A stretch of DNA of 55,841 nt. It comes from Betaproteobacteria bacterium UBA5216. GTDB lineage: Bacteria > Pseudomonadota > Gammaproteobacteria > Burkholderiales > SG8-41. The translations under genes were made by a program, and so were the position numbers. The stretch is from NCBI GenBank assembly GCA_002412495.1, contig DHVE01000144.1, positions 1-55,841 on the forward strand, given 5' to 3'. Of this stretch, positions 34,294 to 42,592 are shown in pieces; the first letter of the stretch is position 1, and every line of letters starts with the position of its first letter. The notes below the pieces were generated by a model that did no database searches, was not told the DNA's origin, and saw only the letters and a list, made by a program, of their open reading frames with translations.

Positions 34294-34311
34294 ACGGCGC
34301 GAACGCACCCT

Positions 34312-35448
34312 CTACTTGAAGTTCGTCACCAGTACCGAAAAATCATCCTCGAATGGCCCGCGTCGCGCTACCTTTTGCACCGATTGGTAAATGCGTTGCG
34401 TTTCAGCGAGATTCGGCACTGCGACTTCCTGCAAGGTGGGCAACAGATCTTCCAGTTCCCAGCGCTGGCCGCCCAGCGTGTCGATTTCAAATACGCCATC
34501 GCTGAACAAATACAGCGTTGCATCCGCGGGTACCGCTGTCGATTGTGCCTTGAAGTGGTGGGCGGGCGTGACACCCACCGGCGGATTGGCGGTGCGCAGG
34601 GGTTGCGGTTCGCTCGCGCCCGCGTAGGTCAGATAGGCGGGGTGCTGTCCAGCCGAGCAATAAGTGATCGTGCGCGCCGACATTTTGTAGACGCCGTACC
34701 ACAGCGTGAAATACATCAGGCTGTGATCTTCCATCTGGAACATCCTATTGAGCTGCTGGGTCACCTGCGCGGCGTCGCGAAGATCCGCGCCGGGCAACGC
34801 TTTTTGCCGCAGCGCATTCATCACGCCGACCGCCAGCATCGCGGCCTCCGGGCCATGGCCCGAAACGTCGAGCAGATACAGCGAAAAATGGTCTTCGTCA
34901 ATCCACTGGTAACCCAGTGCATCGCCGCCGAGCCGCGCACACGGAATCAACAGCCATTCGGTCTGCACCGGGCCGGTGCTGATTGGCAGCGGCAGCATCG
35001 ATTGCACATAACGGCTTGCGCCCTCGAGGCTGCGCTCGAAATCGCGTGATTGTTCAATTTCGCGCCGCGTGCGCCGCTCATACTTCAGCTGATGCCGGCC
35101 GATGCGTATCAGGCAGCCGTCGGTGAGTTTGACCGGCGCGGTGACGCGGCGTCCATCCACGAACGTGCCGTTGGTTGATTTCAGATCGGCGATCATCAGC
35201 ATGCCGGCTTCCCGTGAAATTCGGCAATGACTGCGCGAAACCTCCACATCGCGCAGCGTGACATCGGCGGGCGCCGCGCGCCCTAGGGTTACCATGTCCG
35301 CGGTCAGCTCGATCATGCGCCCCTGTTCGGCGCCTTCGGTCACCAGCAGTTGATGGATGCGTTCTTCGCCAGCGGGAACTGCTTCGTCTGGCGCAACGAT
35401 CAGGGTAAAATCCTGAATGGTAATATCCTTTTTCTTGCCGTCATTCAT
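34312..35448 (-). CDS. FHA-SpoIIE-type PP2C serine phosphatase
   Basis: 378 residues. An FHA domain (about 33-123) has LGR at 55-57, SRSH at 71-74 and STNGT at 91-95, the phosphothreonine-reading residues. A linker with coiled-coil character (124-150) leads to the phosphatase domain: GGDALGY (174-180), DVSGHGPEA (194-202), FSDGVFE and the C-terminal EDDFSVLV, giving the metal-binding Asp residues. This is the RsbU/SpoIIE kind that dephosphorylates STAS proteins. The FHA domain could dock to a threonine phosphorylated by the kinase at 38132. It is convergent with the permease, 18 bp apart. Confidence 0.93.
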   Translation of the reverse strand: MNDGKKKDITIQDFTLIVAPDEAVPAGEERIHQLLVTEGAEQGRMIELTADMVTLGRAAPADVTLRDVEVSRSHCRISREAGMLMIADLKSTNGTFVDGRRVTAPVKLTDGCLIRIGRHQLKYERRTRREIEQSRDFERSLEGASRYVQSMLPLPISTGPVQTEWLLIPCARLGGDALGYQWIDEDHFSLYLLDVSGHGPEAAMLAVGVMNALRQKALPGADLRDAAQVTQQLNRMFQMEDHSLMYFTLWYGVYKMSARTITYCSAGQHPAYLTYAGASEPQPLRTANPPVGVTPAHHFKAQSTAVPADATLYLFSDGVFEIDTLGGQRWELEDLLPTLQEVAVPNLAETQRIYQSVQKVARRGPFEDDFSVLVTNFK

Positions 35449-35530
35449 GGGATTATGTCGCGTGCCGGCGGAGGGACGCAGCAGTCGCGCGGCGTGCGTG
35501 GGCCAGGTGCGATTGTGGCATGTTCCAGCC

Positions 35531-35580
35531 TGTTACATACGGGTTTTAATGTTACCGCGATTGTTACACGGATGTATAAT
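35531..35580 (+). promoter_or_regulatory. Candidate promoter with three TGTTAC repeats
   Basis: A perfect TATAAT is at 35575-35580, about 89 bp before the lipoprotein ATG. Upstream lie three direct copies TGTTACA (35531), TGTTACC (35550) and TGTTACA (35562), spaced 19 and 12 bp. The -35 position (TTACCG) is weak, which suits an activator-dependent promoter with the repeats as its binding sites. The phosphatase gene diverges from the same region. Confidence 0.4.
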
Positions 35581-35668
35581 TTCCCAAAACGCCAGCCACC
35601 GTTGGTAATCCCTTTAGCGGTGGTAATGGTGCTGGCGGGGAGCACTGGAGCACTGGTCGAGACCAATC

Positions 35669-36496
35669 ATGACACGCCTTATATTCCTGCTACTAACCCT
35701 GTTTGCCCTGTTGGCGGGGTGTGCCACGCCGCCCGAGCCGGTCAAGGCACCCGAACCCGTTGCCAAGCCCGAACCGGAGCCGGAACCGGAACCGGAACCG
35801 GAACCGCAAGCCCCCGCGCCCGTGGCACCGTCGCGCCCGCAACTGACCGGACCGGCCGCCAAGGCGGAAGTGCAAAAAATCCTGCGGCAATCGTTTGATT
35901 GGCTGGATGGCGGCGAGGACGAAAAAGCCCGCGTGGAACTGGAATATGCGCGCCAACTGGAACCCGATAACAAACAGGTGGCCTGCCTGTTGCGCGGCAT
36001 CACGGCGGATCCACTGGCCACGTTGGGCAAGGAATCCACGGCCTATACGGTACGTCCCGGCGAAAGCTTGGGCCTGATTGCGCGCCGTGCGATTGGCGAT
36101 GTGTGCGAGTTTTACATCCTTGCGCGTTACAACCAGATCAAGGTGCCCAAGCAGCTTTCGTCCGGCCAGACCATTCGCATTCCGGGTAAGGTCGCGCTCG
36201 CCGCGCCCACGGCCGCGGATACGGCGCCCAAGCCGGAGCCCCGGCCTGAACCGGTGGCCGAACCGGTGAAACCCAAACCCGCGGCGCCATCGCCCGAGGT
36301 GGAGGAAAAAGCGCGCCGAGCGGAAGTTGACCGGCATCATCGCAATGCGCAGGCCGCCTATCGCAGGCAGGATCTCAATACCGCGATACGCGAGTGGGAC
36401 GCGGTGCTGGCGATTGATCCGAACAATGCGCTTGCGCTTGCTCGCAAACAGGAAGCGCTTGATCTTCAGCGCCGGCTTGAAAATCTCAAGAAATAA
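35669..36496 (+). CDS. LysM and TPR-containing lipoprotein
   Basis: 275 residues. A lipoprotein signal with lipobox LLAGC is followed by a Pro-Glu repeat linker (EPEPEPEPEPEP, encoded by repeated GGAACC units at about 35773-35804) of the periplasm-spanning kind. Then comes a LysM domain (about 117-172, YTVRPGESLGLIARRAIGD to SGQTIRIPG). A second Pro/Lys-rich linker leads to a TPR-like helical pair at the end (RNAQAAYRRQDLNTAIREWD). It should sit in the outer membrane or periplasm and contact peptidoglycan. It is divergent from the FHA phosphatase and convergent with the TPR lipoprotein at 36585. Confidence 0.88.
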   Translation: MTRLIFLLLTLFALLAGCATPPEPVKAPEPVAKPEPEPEPEPEPEPQAPAPVAPSRPQLTGPAAKAEVQKILRQSFDWLDGGEDEKARVELEYARQLEPDNKQVACLLRGITADPLATLGKESTAYTVRPGESLGLIARRAIGDVCEFYILARYNQIKVPKQLSSGQTIRIPGKVALAAPTAADTAPKPEPRPEPVAEPVKPKPAAPSPEVEEKARRAEVDRHHRNAQAAYRRQDLNTAIREWDAVLAIDPNNALALARKQEALDLQRRLENLKK

Positions 36497-36547
36497 ATCG
36501 GCGTGAAGGGGTGTGGGTGGCGCGCCGTGATCACGGGCGCGGTGCCG

Positions 36548-36567
36548 TGCCGCGCGTTTGCGCGGCA
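36548..36567. terminator. Hairpin between convergent lipoprotein genes
   Basis: TGCCGCGC (36548-36555) and GCGCGGCA (36560-36567) pair around GTTT, between two convergent genes. No T-run follows, so it may act as a weak bidirectional terminator or transcript end protector. Confidence 0.4.
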
Positions 36568-36584
36568 TCGACGCCGTGCAGGTT

Positions 36585-37073
36585 CTACATCACCATGCGC
36601 GGCGGACGATTGATATAGGAACGGTGCGTGCGTTCGGTGTCCATATCGCGCAGCGCCTTCGCCGCCGCCGCGTTATCCCGCTCGACGTTCAGCACCCGCA
36701 AGTAGAGCAGTGTGGCCTGATCCAGATTGCCCTGACGGCGGGCTTGTTCGGCGGCGCGCGACCATCCGTCGGCGGCGTCGCGTATCCGCTTGCGCGTGTC
36801 GGCCAGCGCGGTGCGATAGTCCATCGTCTCCGGTTTTAGCAGCGTAAGCAATTCCCATTCGACCAGTGCGTCGGCCCAGTTGCGTGCCTGCATATGCGCT
36901 TGCGCGCGTTCGTAGTGCCTGGCTTCGAGTACTTCGATGGCTTGTGGTGTCGGCGCGGCGCGCGGCGCGACGGGGGGGGGATCAGGGCGCGCCGGCGCTT
37001 CACCCGGGGGCGGCGTGACGCAGCCCGATATTCCCGCGCAGACGATCCACAAAACCAGGCGGTGCGCGCTCAT
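36585..37073 (-). CDS. TPR-type lipoprotein
   Basis: 162 residues. The signal sequence ends in lipobox ISGC, then a Pro-rich stretch (about 20-45) and two or three TPR-like helical hairpins (RAQAHMQARNWADALVEWELL, EQARRQGNLDQATLLYLRVL). It resembles the C-terminal part of the LysM-TPR lipoprotein at 35669. Its start overlaps the stop of the deacetylase gene (ATGA), so it is the last gene of the kinase operon. Likely an envelope scaffold or partner of the deacetylase. Confidence 0.82.
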   Translation of the reverse strand: MSAHRLVLWIVCAGISGCVTPPPGEAPARPDPPPVAPRAAPTPQAIEVLEARHYERAQAHMQARNWADALVEWELLTLLKPETMDYRTALADTRKRIRDAADGWSRAAEQARRQGNLDQATLLYLRVLNVERDNAAAAKALRDMDTERTHRSYINRPPRMVM

Positions 37074-38116
37074 TGAAGGTTTGCCTCGCGAAACACCTGT
37101 AGCGCCGAACGGAAACTGTCCATGCTGGCACCGCCAAAGATCATCGTGCGTCGTAGCATGAGCGGATAGGCAAAAAACGGATTGCCGCCGGGATTCACCG
37201 TGAGGCCAAGCTCATGGCCGGTTTGCACCAGGCGTTCCACCACCACTTGATTGGCGTCGCCAAACGGAAATGCGTGATGCGTGACCTTGCCCGGCACGTT
37301 GCGCTCGATCACGGCGCGCGGCACGCGCAGTTCGGTATCCACGCGCTCGCGGTAGCGCGCGTCCGATTCGCCCGGTAGTCGCACGATCAGGTTGGCATGC
37401 GATTTCGAGTGCGACTGAAAATCAATGAGTCCGGACTTCGACATTTCGTTGATTTGCGCCCACGTCAGGCCTTCGCCCGCGCCGAGAAAATCGGTGTACA
37501 GAAAAAACGTCGCGGCGAAGCCGTGTTTGCGCAATATCGGGTAGGCATGCTGATACGACGACACGTGGCCGTCGTCAAAGGTGATGATCACGGCGCGCGG
37601 CGGCAACGGCCGCTGGCCTGACAAAAAGTCAGGTAAATCAGCGAGCCGGATGACGTTGTAGTTGTTGTGCGCAAGGAATTCCATTTGCGCGGCGAACGCT
37701 TCGCGCGGCATGATCATCAGGTTCTTTTGCGGTCCGACCCGGTGGTAACAAAGTATCGGCACCGTTTGGTAACCCTTGGCGGAAATGCCCATGGGGTTGA
37801 CCGGCCGCAAGGGGATGGCCACGGCGTCACCGGCCGTGACGCTGGTAATTTGGTTGAAGGTTGCGATTTCCCACGCGCGATCAATGCTGCCGAGATGTTC
37901 GCGCGCCAGCGTGGCCAGAGTGTCCTGCGCTCCCGGCACAACCACGGCAAAGTGATCGTTGCGCGCGACGACGCCCGAGGGCGCGGGCGCCTCGACGGGT
38001 TCCTCCGGAGACGCGGCTACTTCGGCGGGCGGCGCGGGCGGCGGCGTTGCGCAGCCTGCCACGGCAAGCAGTACCGCGAATAACAACGCGACTATGCTGG
38101 AGCGGCGTGACGGCAT
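37070..38116 (-). CDS. LysM-type polysaccharide deacetylase lipoprotein
   Basis: 348 residues. The lipobox is VAGC at about residue 22, followed by a LysM-like domain (about 55-102, FAVVVPGAQDTLATLAREHLG). The NodB-type deacetylase domain has VPILCYHRVG, ITFDDGHVSSY (catalytic and metal Asp) and the metal-binding H-x3-H in QSHSKSHANL. It removes N- or O-acetyl groups from an envelope polysaccharide, perhaps peptidoglycan given the LysM part. It lies 15 bp after the Ser/Thr kinase gene, so its expression is probably tied to that regulator. Confidence 0.9.
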   Translation of the reverse strand: MPSRRSSIVALLFAVLLAVAGCATPPPAPPAEVAASPEEPVEAPAPSGVVARNDHFAVVVPGAQDTLATLAREHLGSIDRAWEIATFNQITSVTAGDAVAIPLRPVNPMGISAKGYQTVPILCYHRVGPQKNLMIMPREAFAAQMEFLAHNNYNVIRLADLPDFLSGQRPLPPRAVIITFDDGHVSSYQHAYPILRKHGFAATFFLYTDFLGAGEGLTWAQINEMSKSGLIDFQSHSKSHANLIVRLPGESDARYRERVDTELRVPRAVIERNVPGKVTHHAFPFGDANQVVVERLVQTGHELGLTVNPGGNPFFAYPLMLRRTMIFGGASMDSFRSALQVFREANLQ

Positions 38117-38131
38117 TGTGGTTTCTTGGGC

Positions 38132-39922
38132 TTAAGCCGCCGCTCCTGGCGGGGGCGTGGATTCGGCCGGCGCGGTCAGATCAATGACATCCTGATCCAG
38201 ACTGGCCGCCATGTTGTTGAAGCTATCATACAGATCGCCGATTTCATCGATGCGTTTTTCCTCGATGCGGCAGTCGTAGCGGCCATCGCGGATTTCATCC
38301 AGCGCGTCCCCCAGCGTACGCAAGGGACGCGCATAACGATCGAGCATCAGATAGGTGGCCAAGGTGGCCATTACCGCCGTGACCACCAGCAGCAATGCCA
38401 TCAGCCACCAGCTTTCGCGTACCACGGCGGACAGTCCATCCTCGGGCAAAAGTAGTTGCACCTTGCCGATGTCGCGCGTCTGAAACTTGATGGGCACGAT
38501 AAACACAAAGGTCCGGCTGTCGTTTTGCCGGATGCGCAATACGGAAACCGAAGGGTCGCGGGCGGCGAGCGCGTCGCCCTCGACCGGCGCCAACGGCTTA
38601 TCCACGGCTGCGGCATCGGTACTAACGCGCACCACGTTCTTGATATCGACCACCGACAGGCCGCGCGCATCCAGCGCCTTGGCGATGGCTTGCACCGACA
38701 CATCGATGCCGACCCAATCCTCGGAAAGTGTTTGATGCGCGTTTTCCACGGCAATGAGTTTGGCGAGCGATGCGCCCTGATCGATGGTCTGGCTCAGCAT
38801 GGCCTGATATTGCCGGTGCGTCACATACAACGATGTAATGGTCATGGTGACCGCGACCACGGCCGCCATGGCCATCGCCAGTTTGACCTTGAGCGACATG
38901 CCGCGGCGCTTGGCCTGACCGACGCCGCGCGTGGGATCGATTTCGATCAGCACGCGCGTCAGCGCCTCGGCCAGTTCACGGCCGCTCTGGAAGCGTTTTT
39001 CGGGCTGTTTGTTCAGCGTGCGCGCAATCACACGGCGCAGGCTGGCGGGAATTTCGGGCCGCAACTCGCCCACGGGTTTCGGCGCTTCCTGCGTGATGCG
39101 CAACAACAGCGTGGCAATGCTGTCGGCGTTAAATGGCCGCTTGCCGGTGAGCAGTTGATACAGCATGACGCCAACCGCCCACAAATCCGAACGCGCATCG
39201 ACCGTGCCGCCGCGCGCCTGTTCCGGCGACATATAGTGCGGCGTGCCCATGATGGTGCCGGCGGTGGTGGCATCCATCGAGTCCCCGGCCGCCACGTGGG
39301 CAATGCCGAAGTCAACCAGCTTGACGGTCTTGCCATCGGCGAGGCGAATGATATTGGCCGGTTTGACGTCGCGATGGAAAATGCCCTTGCTGTGCGCGTA
39401 ATCAAGTGCATTGGCGATCTGAATGCCTAGCGTCAGCACGTCGCGTATGGGCAACTCGGTGCCCTTGGGCACCAGTTCGTCGAGCGGGCCGCCGTTGAGC
39501 AACTCCATCGCGATGTAGGGGCGGTTTTCGATCTCGCCCACGTCGAAGATGGTGACGATGTTCGGGTGCGACAGCATGCCGGCCGCCTTGGCTTCGCGCA
39601 AAAAACGCTGGCGGTATTCTTCCGTCGTGCACAGGTTGGCGTGCAGAAACTTGATGACGAGTTCACGGTTAATGCTCGGGTCGAACGCCTTGTAGACGGT
39701 CGCCATCGCGCCTTCGCCGAATTTTTCGAGGATCTGGTAGCGGCCAACTTCCCGCGCGGGCTTGATTTCGTCGCCGATCTCGACTTCGCCGATGGCGCGG
39801 CCCGGCAGTGAGTGGCCCAGCGACGTTTGTTTGGCGATAAACGTGGCTTCGTCCACGCCACTGCGCAGATTGATGACGGTCGCGCCGTCTTCGGGCGTGC
39901 CGGGAGTTTTTTCGTTGGCCAT
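38132..39922 (-). CDS. Membrane Hanks-type Ser/Thr kinase with periplasmic sensor and C-terminal HAMP
   Basis: 596 residues. The kinase domain (about 61-325) has a P-loop GEGAMATVYKA (69-79), Lys91, HRDVKPANI (183-191), DFG (204-206) and MSPEQA (231-236), so it should be active. TM1 (346-367) leads to a periplasmic domain of about 135 residues (368-504) and TM2 (505-526), then a HAMP-like segment (527-578) and a Pro-rich end. Bacterial kinases of this class usually end outside the membrane; a second TM and a terminal HAMP are unusual. It follows the NCS2 permease by 90 bp. Its likely targets are the STAS proteins or the FHA phosphatase. Confidence 0.93.
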   Translation of the reverse strand: MANEKTPGTPEDGATVINLRSGVDEATFIAKQTSLGHSLPGRAIGEVEIGDEIKPAREVGRYQILEKFGEGAMATVYKAFDPSINRELVIKFLHANLCTTEEYRQRFLREAKAAGMLSHPNIVTIFDVGEIENRPYIAMELLNGGPLDELVPKGTELPIRDVLTLGIQIANALDYAHSKGIFHRDVKPANIIRLADGKTVKLVDFGIAHVAAGDSMDATTAGTIMGTPHYMSPEQARGGTVDARSDLWAVGVMLYQLLTGKRPFNADSIATLLLRITQEAPKPVGELRPEIPASLRRVIARTLNKQPEKRFQSGRELAEALTRVLIEIDPTRGVGQAKRRGMSLKVKLAMAMAAVVAVTMTITSLYVTHRQYQAMLSQTIDQGASLAKLIAVENAHQTLSEDWVGIDVSVQAIAKALDARGLSVVDIKNVVRVSTDAAAVDKPLAPVEGDALAARDPSVSVLRIRQNDSRTFVFIVPIKFQTRDIGKVQLLLPEDGLSAVVRESWWLMALLLVVTAVMATLATYLMLDRYARPLRTLGDALDEIRDGRYDCRIEEKRIDEIGDLYDSFNNMAASLDQDVIDLTAPAESTPPPGAAA

Positions 39923-40012
39923 CGGGGGAAACCGCTTCAGTCAAATTTGCGGTAAGTATGCGGCAAACCGGGCCTGCTTGTCATCACGGGGTTCACCGTT
40001 CGCGCCAGGCGC

Positions 40013-41713
40013 TCAATGGTCGAAATGAAACCAGATATGCGCGTGCGCGCCCTTCGATTCCGCGCGAATGCGGTCGGCGTTGTGCCGCAGCATGTAGCCA
40101 GCCAGGCGGGCCATGCCTTCGTCGGATTCCATGATCTCTTCATCGGTGGGGCGTTTATCGGGAAACGCCAGTGGCGTGCCCGCGTACAGGGCATGGAGGT
40201 CGAGATTGAATTCGTCAAAGCTTGCTTCCAATGTCAGCGTGCCGGTGTGCCAGCCGTTGTCCGCCACGGTTTCCACCAGCTGATTGGCGGCGAAACTGGC
40301 GCGCGAAATAATCTCGGGACGCGCGCCCCACTTGGCGCCGTTTTCGCGCAGAAAGTCGCTGATATTGACGCCGCCGATGGAATCACGCTCAACTTTCAGT
40401 GTCACGGTTTTTTTCACGCCAATACGAAACAGCAAATTAAGGCCGAGCGCGGTCACGGTGGCGAACGCCAGCGACGACGCGACCAGCGGCGCCAGCACGC
40501 CGGGCGCATTGGCCGCGATGGCGGGGAACACATCGACCGCCACGCCGGCAATGATCGCGATGCCGATAATCAGCGTGCGGCGGATATCCAGCAGGCGCGA
40601 GGTCATGACCTGCAATCCGTTAATGAGGATGAAACACGCGGAGAACAGCAGCCCCGCCGCCATGACCGCGCGCGGCATGATCGCGAGCAACGCCGCCACC
40701 TTGGGCAGCAGACCGAGCAATATGAAAATTGCGCCCACGGCATAGGCGACATGGCGGCTGGCGATGCCGGTGGCGGCGGCCACGCCCACCGAGGGCGTCG
40801 CGGTATTGGTGCCGACACTGCCCGCGAGACCGGATAGCGCGGTGATCAGGCCGTCCCCCATGACGCCGCGCGTCACCGAACGCGGCTCGGGGCGTAACCA
40901 TTCTGCATCATTCAGGCGCTGGCACATGGTGATGGTGCCAGCGGCTTTCATGGCGGCGGCGAGACTTGCAATCGCAAAGGTCGCGGCGAGGGTGAGGTCG
41001 AACGACCAGGTGGCGTGTTTTAACGTTGGCAATTCGATCCAGGGCGCGGCGGCCAGACTCGACGTATGCGCTTGATCGAACAAACCCACGGTCGCGGCCG
41101 CTGCATATCCGATGATCAGCCCAACCAACGCGCACAGCATTTTCAGGGTGCCCTTGCCCCAGACGTTCAGCACGATCATGGTGGCGAGCGTGAGGCACGC
41201 CACCCGCCATTCACCGGCACTTACGTTGGGCGCGTCGGGGCCAACCATCAAGCGTATGCCTCCAATGCCGGCGGTGATGCCGATCATGAATACTACCAGC
41301 CCCGAGAGTTCCGTCGGCAGGAATGCACGCAACCGCGACAGTGTGCGCGATACCACGACTTCCAGCAGGCCCGCGAATGTCGTCATGCCGAACAGCAGCG
41401 GCAGACCGCCCGCTTTTATCGCCAGCAGCGAGGCGCTGAAATAGGTTGCCGTGAAGGTGCTGGGACACATGAATCCGCTGCCGGCCGGACTGCGCCGCAC
41501 GGATTGGAGAAACGTGCCGATGCCGAGCACGATCAGGCTGATCGACAGCAACTCGATGACGGTTGCCACCGACGCGCCGGCCAGCCGGAAAATCACCAGC
41601 GGATAAATCAGGTTGATCGCGATGATGCCCACATGCTGCACGCCGTTGAACAGCGTTACCGGCAGCGGCGGCTTTTCATCGACTCCGTAAATCAGGTCCG
41701 CCGGGCGCTTCAT
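40013..41713 (-). CDS. NCS2-family permease with C-terminal degenerate RsbW-like domain
   Basis: 566 residues. The membrane part has VQHVGIIAINL in TM1 and VMGDGLITALSGLAGS to GVAAATGIASR near TM9-10. The soluble domain (448-566) has FDEFNLDLHALYAG, PDKRPTDEEI and RLAGYMLRHNADRI, clearly homologous to the copies at 7830 and 32590. The TM8 acidic motif reads KAAGT and the TM10 motif PSVG, so canonical nucleobase contacts are absent. It lies between a STAS gene (45 bp upstream) and the membrane kinase gene (90 bp downstream) on one strand. Transport substrate unknown; a sensor role is possible. Confidence 0.9.
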   Translation of the reverse strand: MKRPADLIYGVDEKPPLPVTLFNGVQHVGIIAINLIYPLVIFRLAGASVATVIELLSISLIVLGIGTFLQSVRRSPAGSGFMCPSTFTATYFSASLLAIKAGGLPLLFGMTTFAGLLEVVVSRTLSRLRAFLPTELSGLVVFMIGITAGIGGIRLMVGPDAPNVSAGEWRVACLTLATMIVLNVWGKGTLKMLCALVGLIIGYAAAATVGLFDQAHTSSLAAAPWIELPTLKHATWSFDLTLAATFAIASLAAAMKAAGTITMCQRLNDAEWLRPEPRSVTRGVMGDGLITALSGLAGSVGTNTATPSVGVAAATGIASRHVAYAVGAIFILLGLLPKVAALLAIMPRAVMAAGLLFSACFILINGLQVMTSRLLDIRRTLIIGIAIIAGVAVDVFPAIAANAPGVLAPLVASSLAFATVTALGLNLLFRIGVKKTVTLKVERDSIGGVNISDFLRENGAKWGARPEIISRASFAANQLVETVADNGWHTGTLTLEASFDEFNLDLHALYAGTPLAFPDKRPTDEEIMESDEGMARLAGYMLRHNADRIRAESKGAHAHIWFHFDH

Positions 41714-41758
41714 GCAAAGACCGCTGTGCGAGAAGCGTGGGGATGCCGCGGATCGGTG

Positions 41759-42097
41759 TTACGCGTTAGCCGCCGCAACGGCATCGTCACGATTCGGCAG
41801 TATGGTGAAGAGTTCGGTGAACGATGCGATGTCAAACAGGCGCTTGACTTCGCCAGCTACGCCGCACAGAGCAAGTTTTCCCTTGGCGGCTTCAACGGAA
41901 CGCGCGGTGATCAACAGGGTGCGAAATCCCGCGCTGCTGATATAGGTGACTTCCTTAAGATCGATCACGAGCCGCGCTGAGCCTGATTTGATTACGGCGG
42001 TGAGATGATCGCGCAGCTTTTCGGCCGTGGTGCTGTCCACGCGGCCTTTGACGCTAACCGCGGTAACTTTGTCGTGGGAGGCAGTATCGATTTCCAT
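41759..42097 (-). CDS. STAS-domain antagonist protein, second copy
   Basis: 112 residues, one STAS domain, phosphoacceptor Ser55 in TYISSAGFRTLL. It shares RTLLI and LALCGVAGEVKRLFD segments with the STAS protein at 32227. It is first in the operon STAS, permease, kinase, deacetylase, TPR lipoprotein. No free RsbW gene lies in this operon. The natural partners are the RsbW-like tail of the next gene, the membrane kinase, or the RsbW at 31796. Confidence 0.93.
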   Translation of the reverse strand: MEIDTASHDKVTAVSVKGRVDSTTAEKLRDHLTAVIKSGSARLVIDLKEVTYISSAGFRTLLITARSVEAAKGKLALCGVAGEVKRLFDIASFTELFTILPNRDDAVAAANA

Positions 42098-42175
42098 GGG
42101 CGGGATTCCGGACAGACGACTACGGTTAAATCAATACGAATATCATACCGCATTTCACCGCCATGGAACGCCAGC

Positions 42176-42571
42176 CTAGTCCGGCTTGTTGCGCATCCAG
42201 TCGGCGGTCTTGGAGAGCTGCTCCAGCAGCCAGACGCGCAGCTTTGTGTCATCGATCAACGCTTCCGCGGCCTGCCGCATGCAAGCCATCCAGGCGTCGC
42301 GCTCCGCGTTGCCGATGGCAAAGGGCAAATGGCGGGCGCGCAGCATCGGGTGTCCGAACTGGTCGGTATACAGGGGCGGGCCGCCCAGCCAGCCGGACAA
42401 AAACATATACAGCTTGGTGCGCGATCCGCTCAAATCCGCAGGATGCAATTTGCGGATGACGTAATACTCCGGCACCGTATCCATCAGGTCGTAGAAACGG
42501 TCGATCAGCCCACGCACGACCGTGTCGCCACCGATGATTTGGTAGGGCGTGAGTTCCGGGCTTGGGTGCAT
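42176..42571 (-). CDS. Group II truncated haemoglobin
   Basis: 131 residues. The motifs are YQIIGGDTVVRGLIDRFYD at the start, WLGGPPLY in the E-F region and FGHPMLRARHLPF with the proximal His, all typical of the trHbO/group II class. It binds O2 or NO in the cytoplasm; in bacteria roles in respiration, peroxide and NO handling are proposed. It lies 78 bp upstream of the STAS operon on the same strand. Confidence 0.93.
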   Translation of the reverse strand: MHPSPELTPYQIIGGDTVVRGLIDRFYDLMDTVPEYYVIRKLHPADLSGSRTKLYMFLSGWLGGPPLYTDQFGHPMLRARHLPFAIGNAERDAWMACMRQAAEALIDDTKLRVWLLEQLSKTADWMRNKPD

Positions 42572-42592
42572 GGCGAAAGTCGAAGGGCTTTA

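Noticed and set aside
35770..35805. GGAACC tandem repeat, considered as a CRISPR-like or regulatory array
   Set aside because: It is in frame and encodes a Pro-Glu linker of a lipoprotein; no spacers exist.
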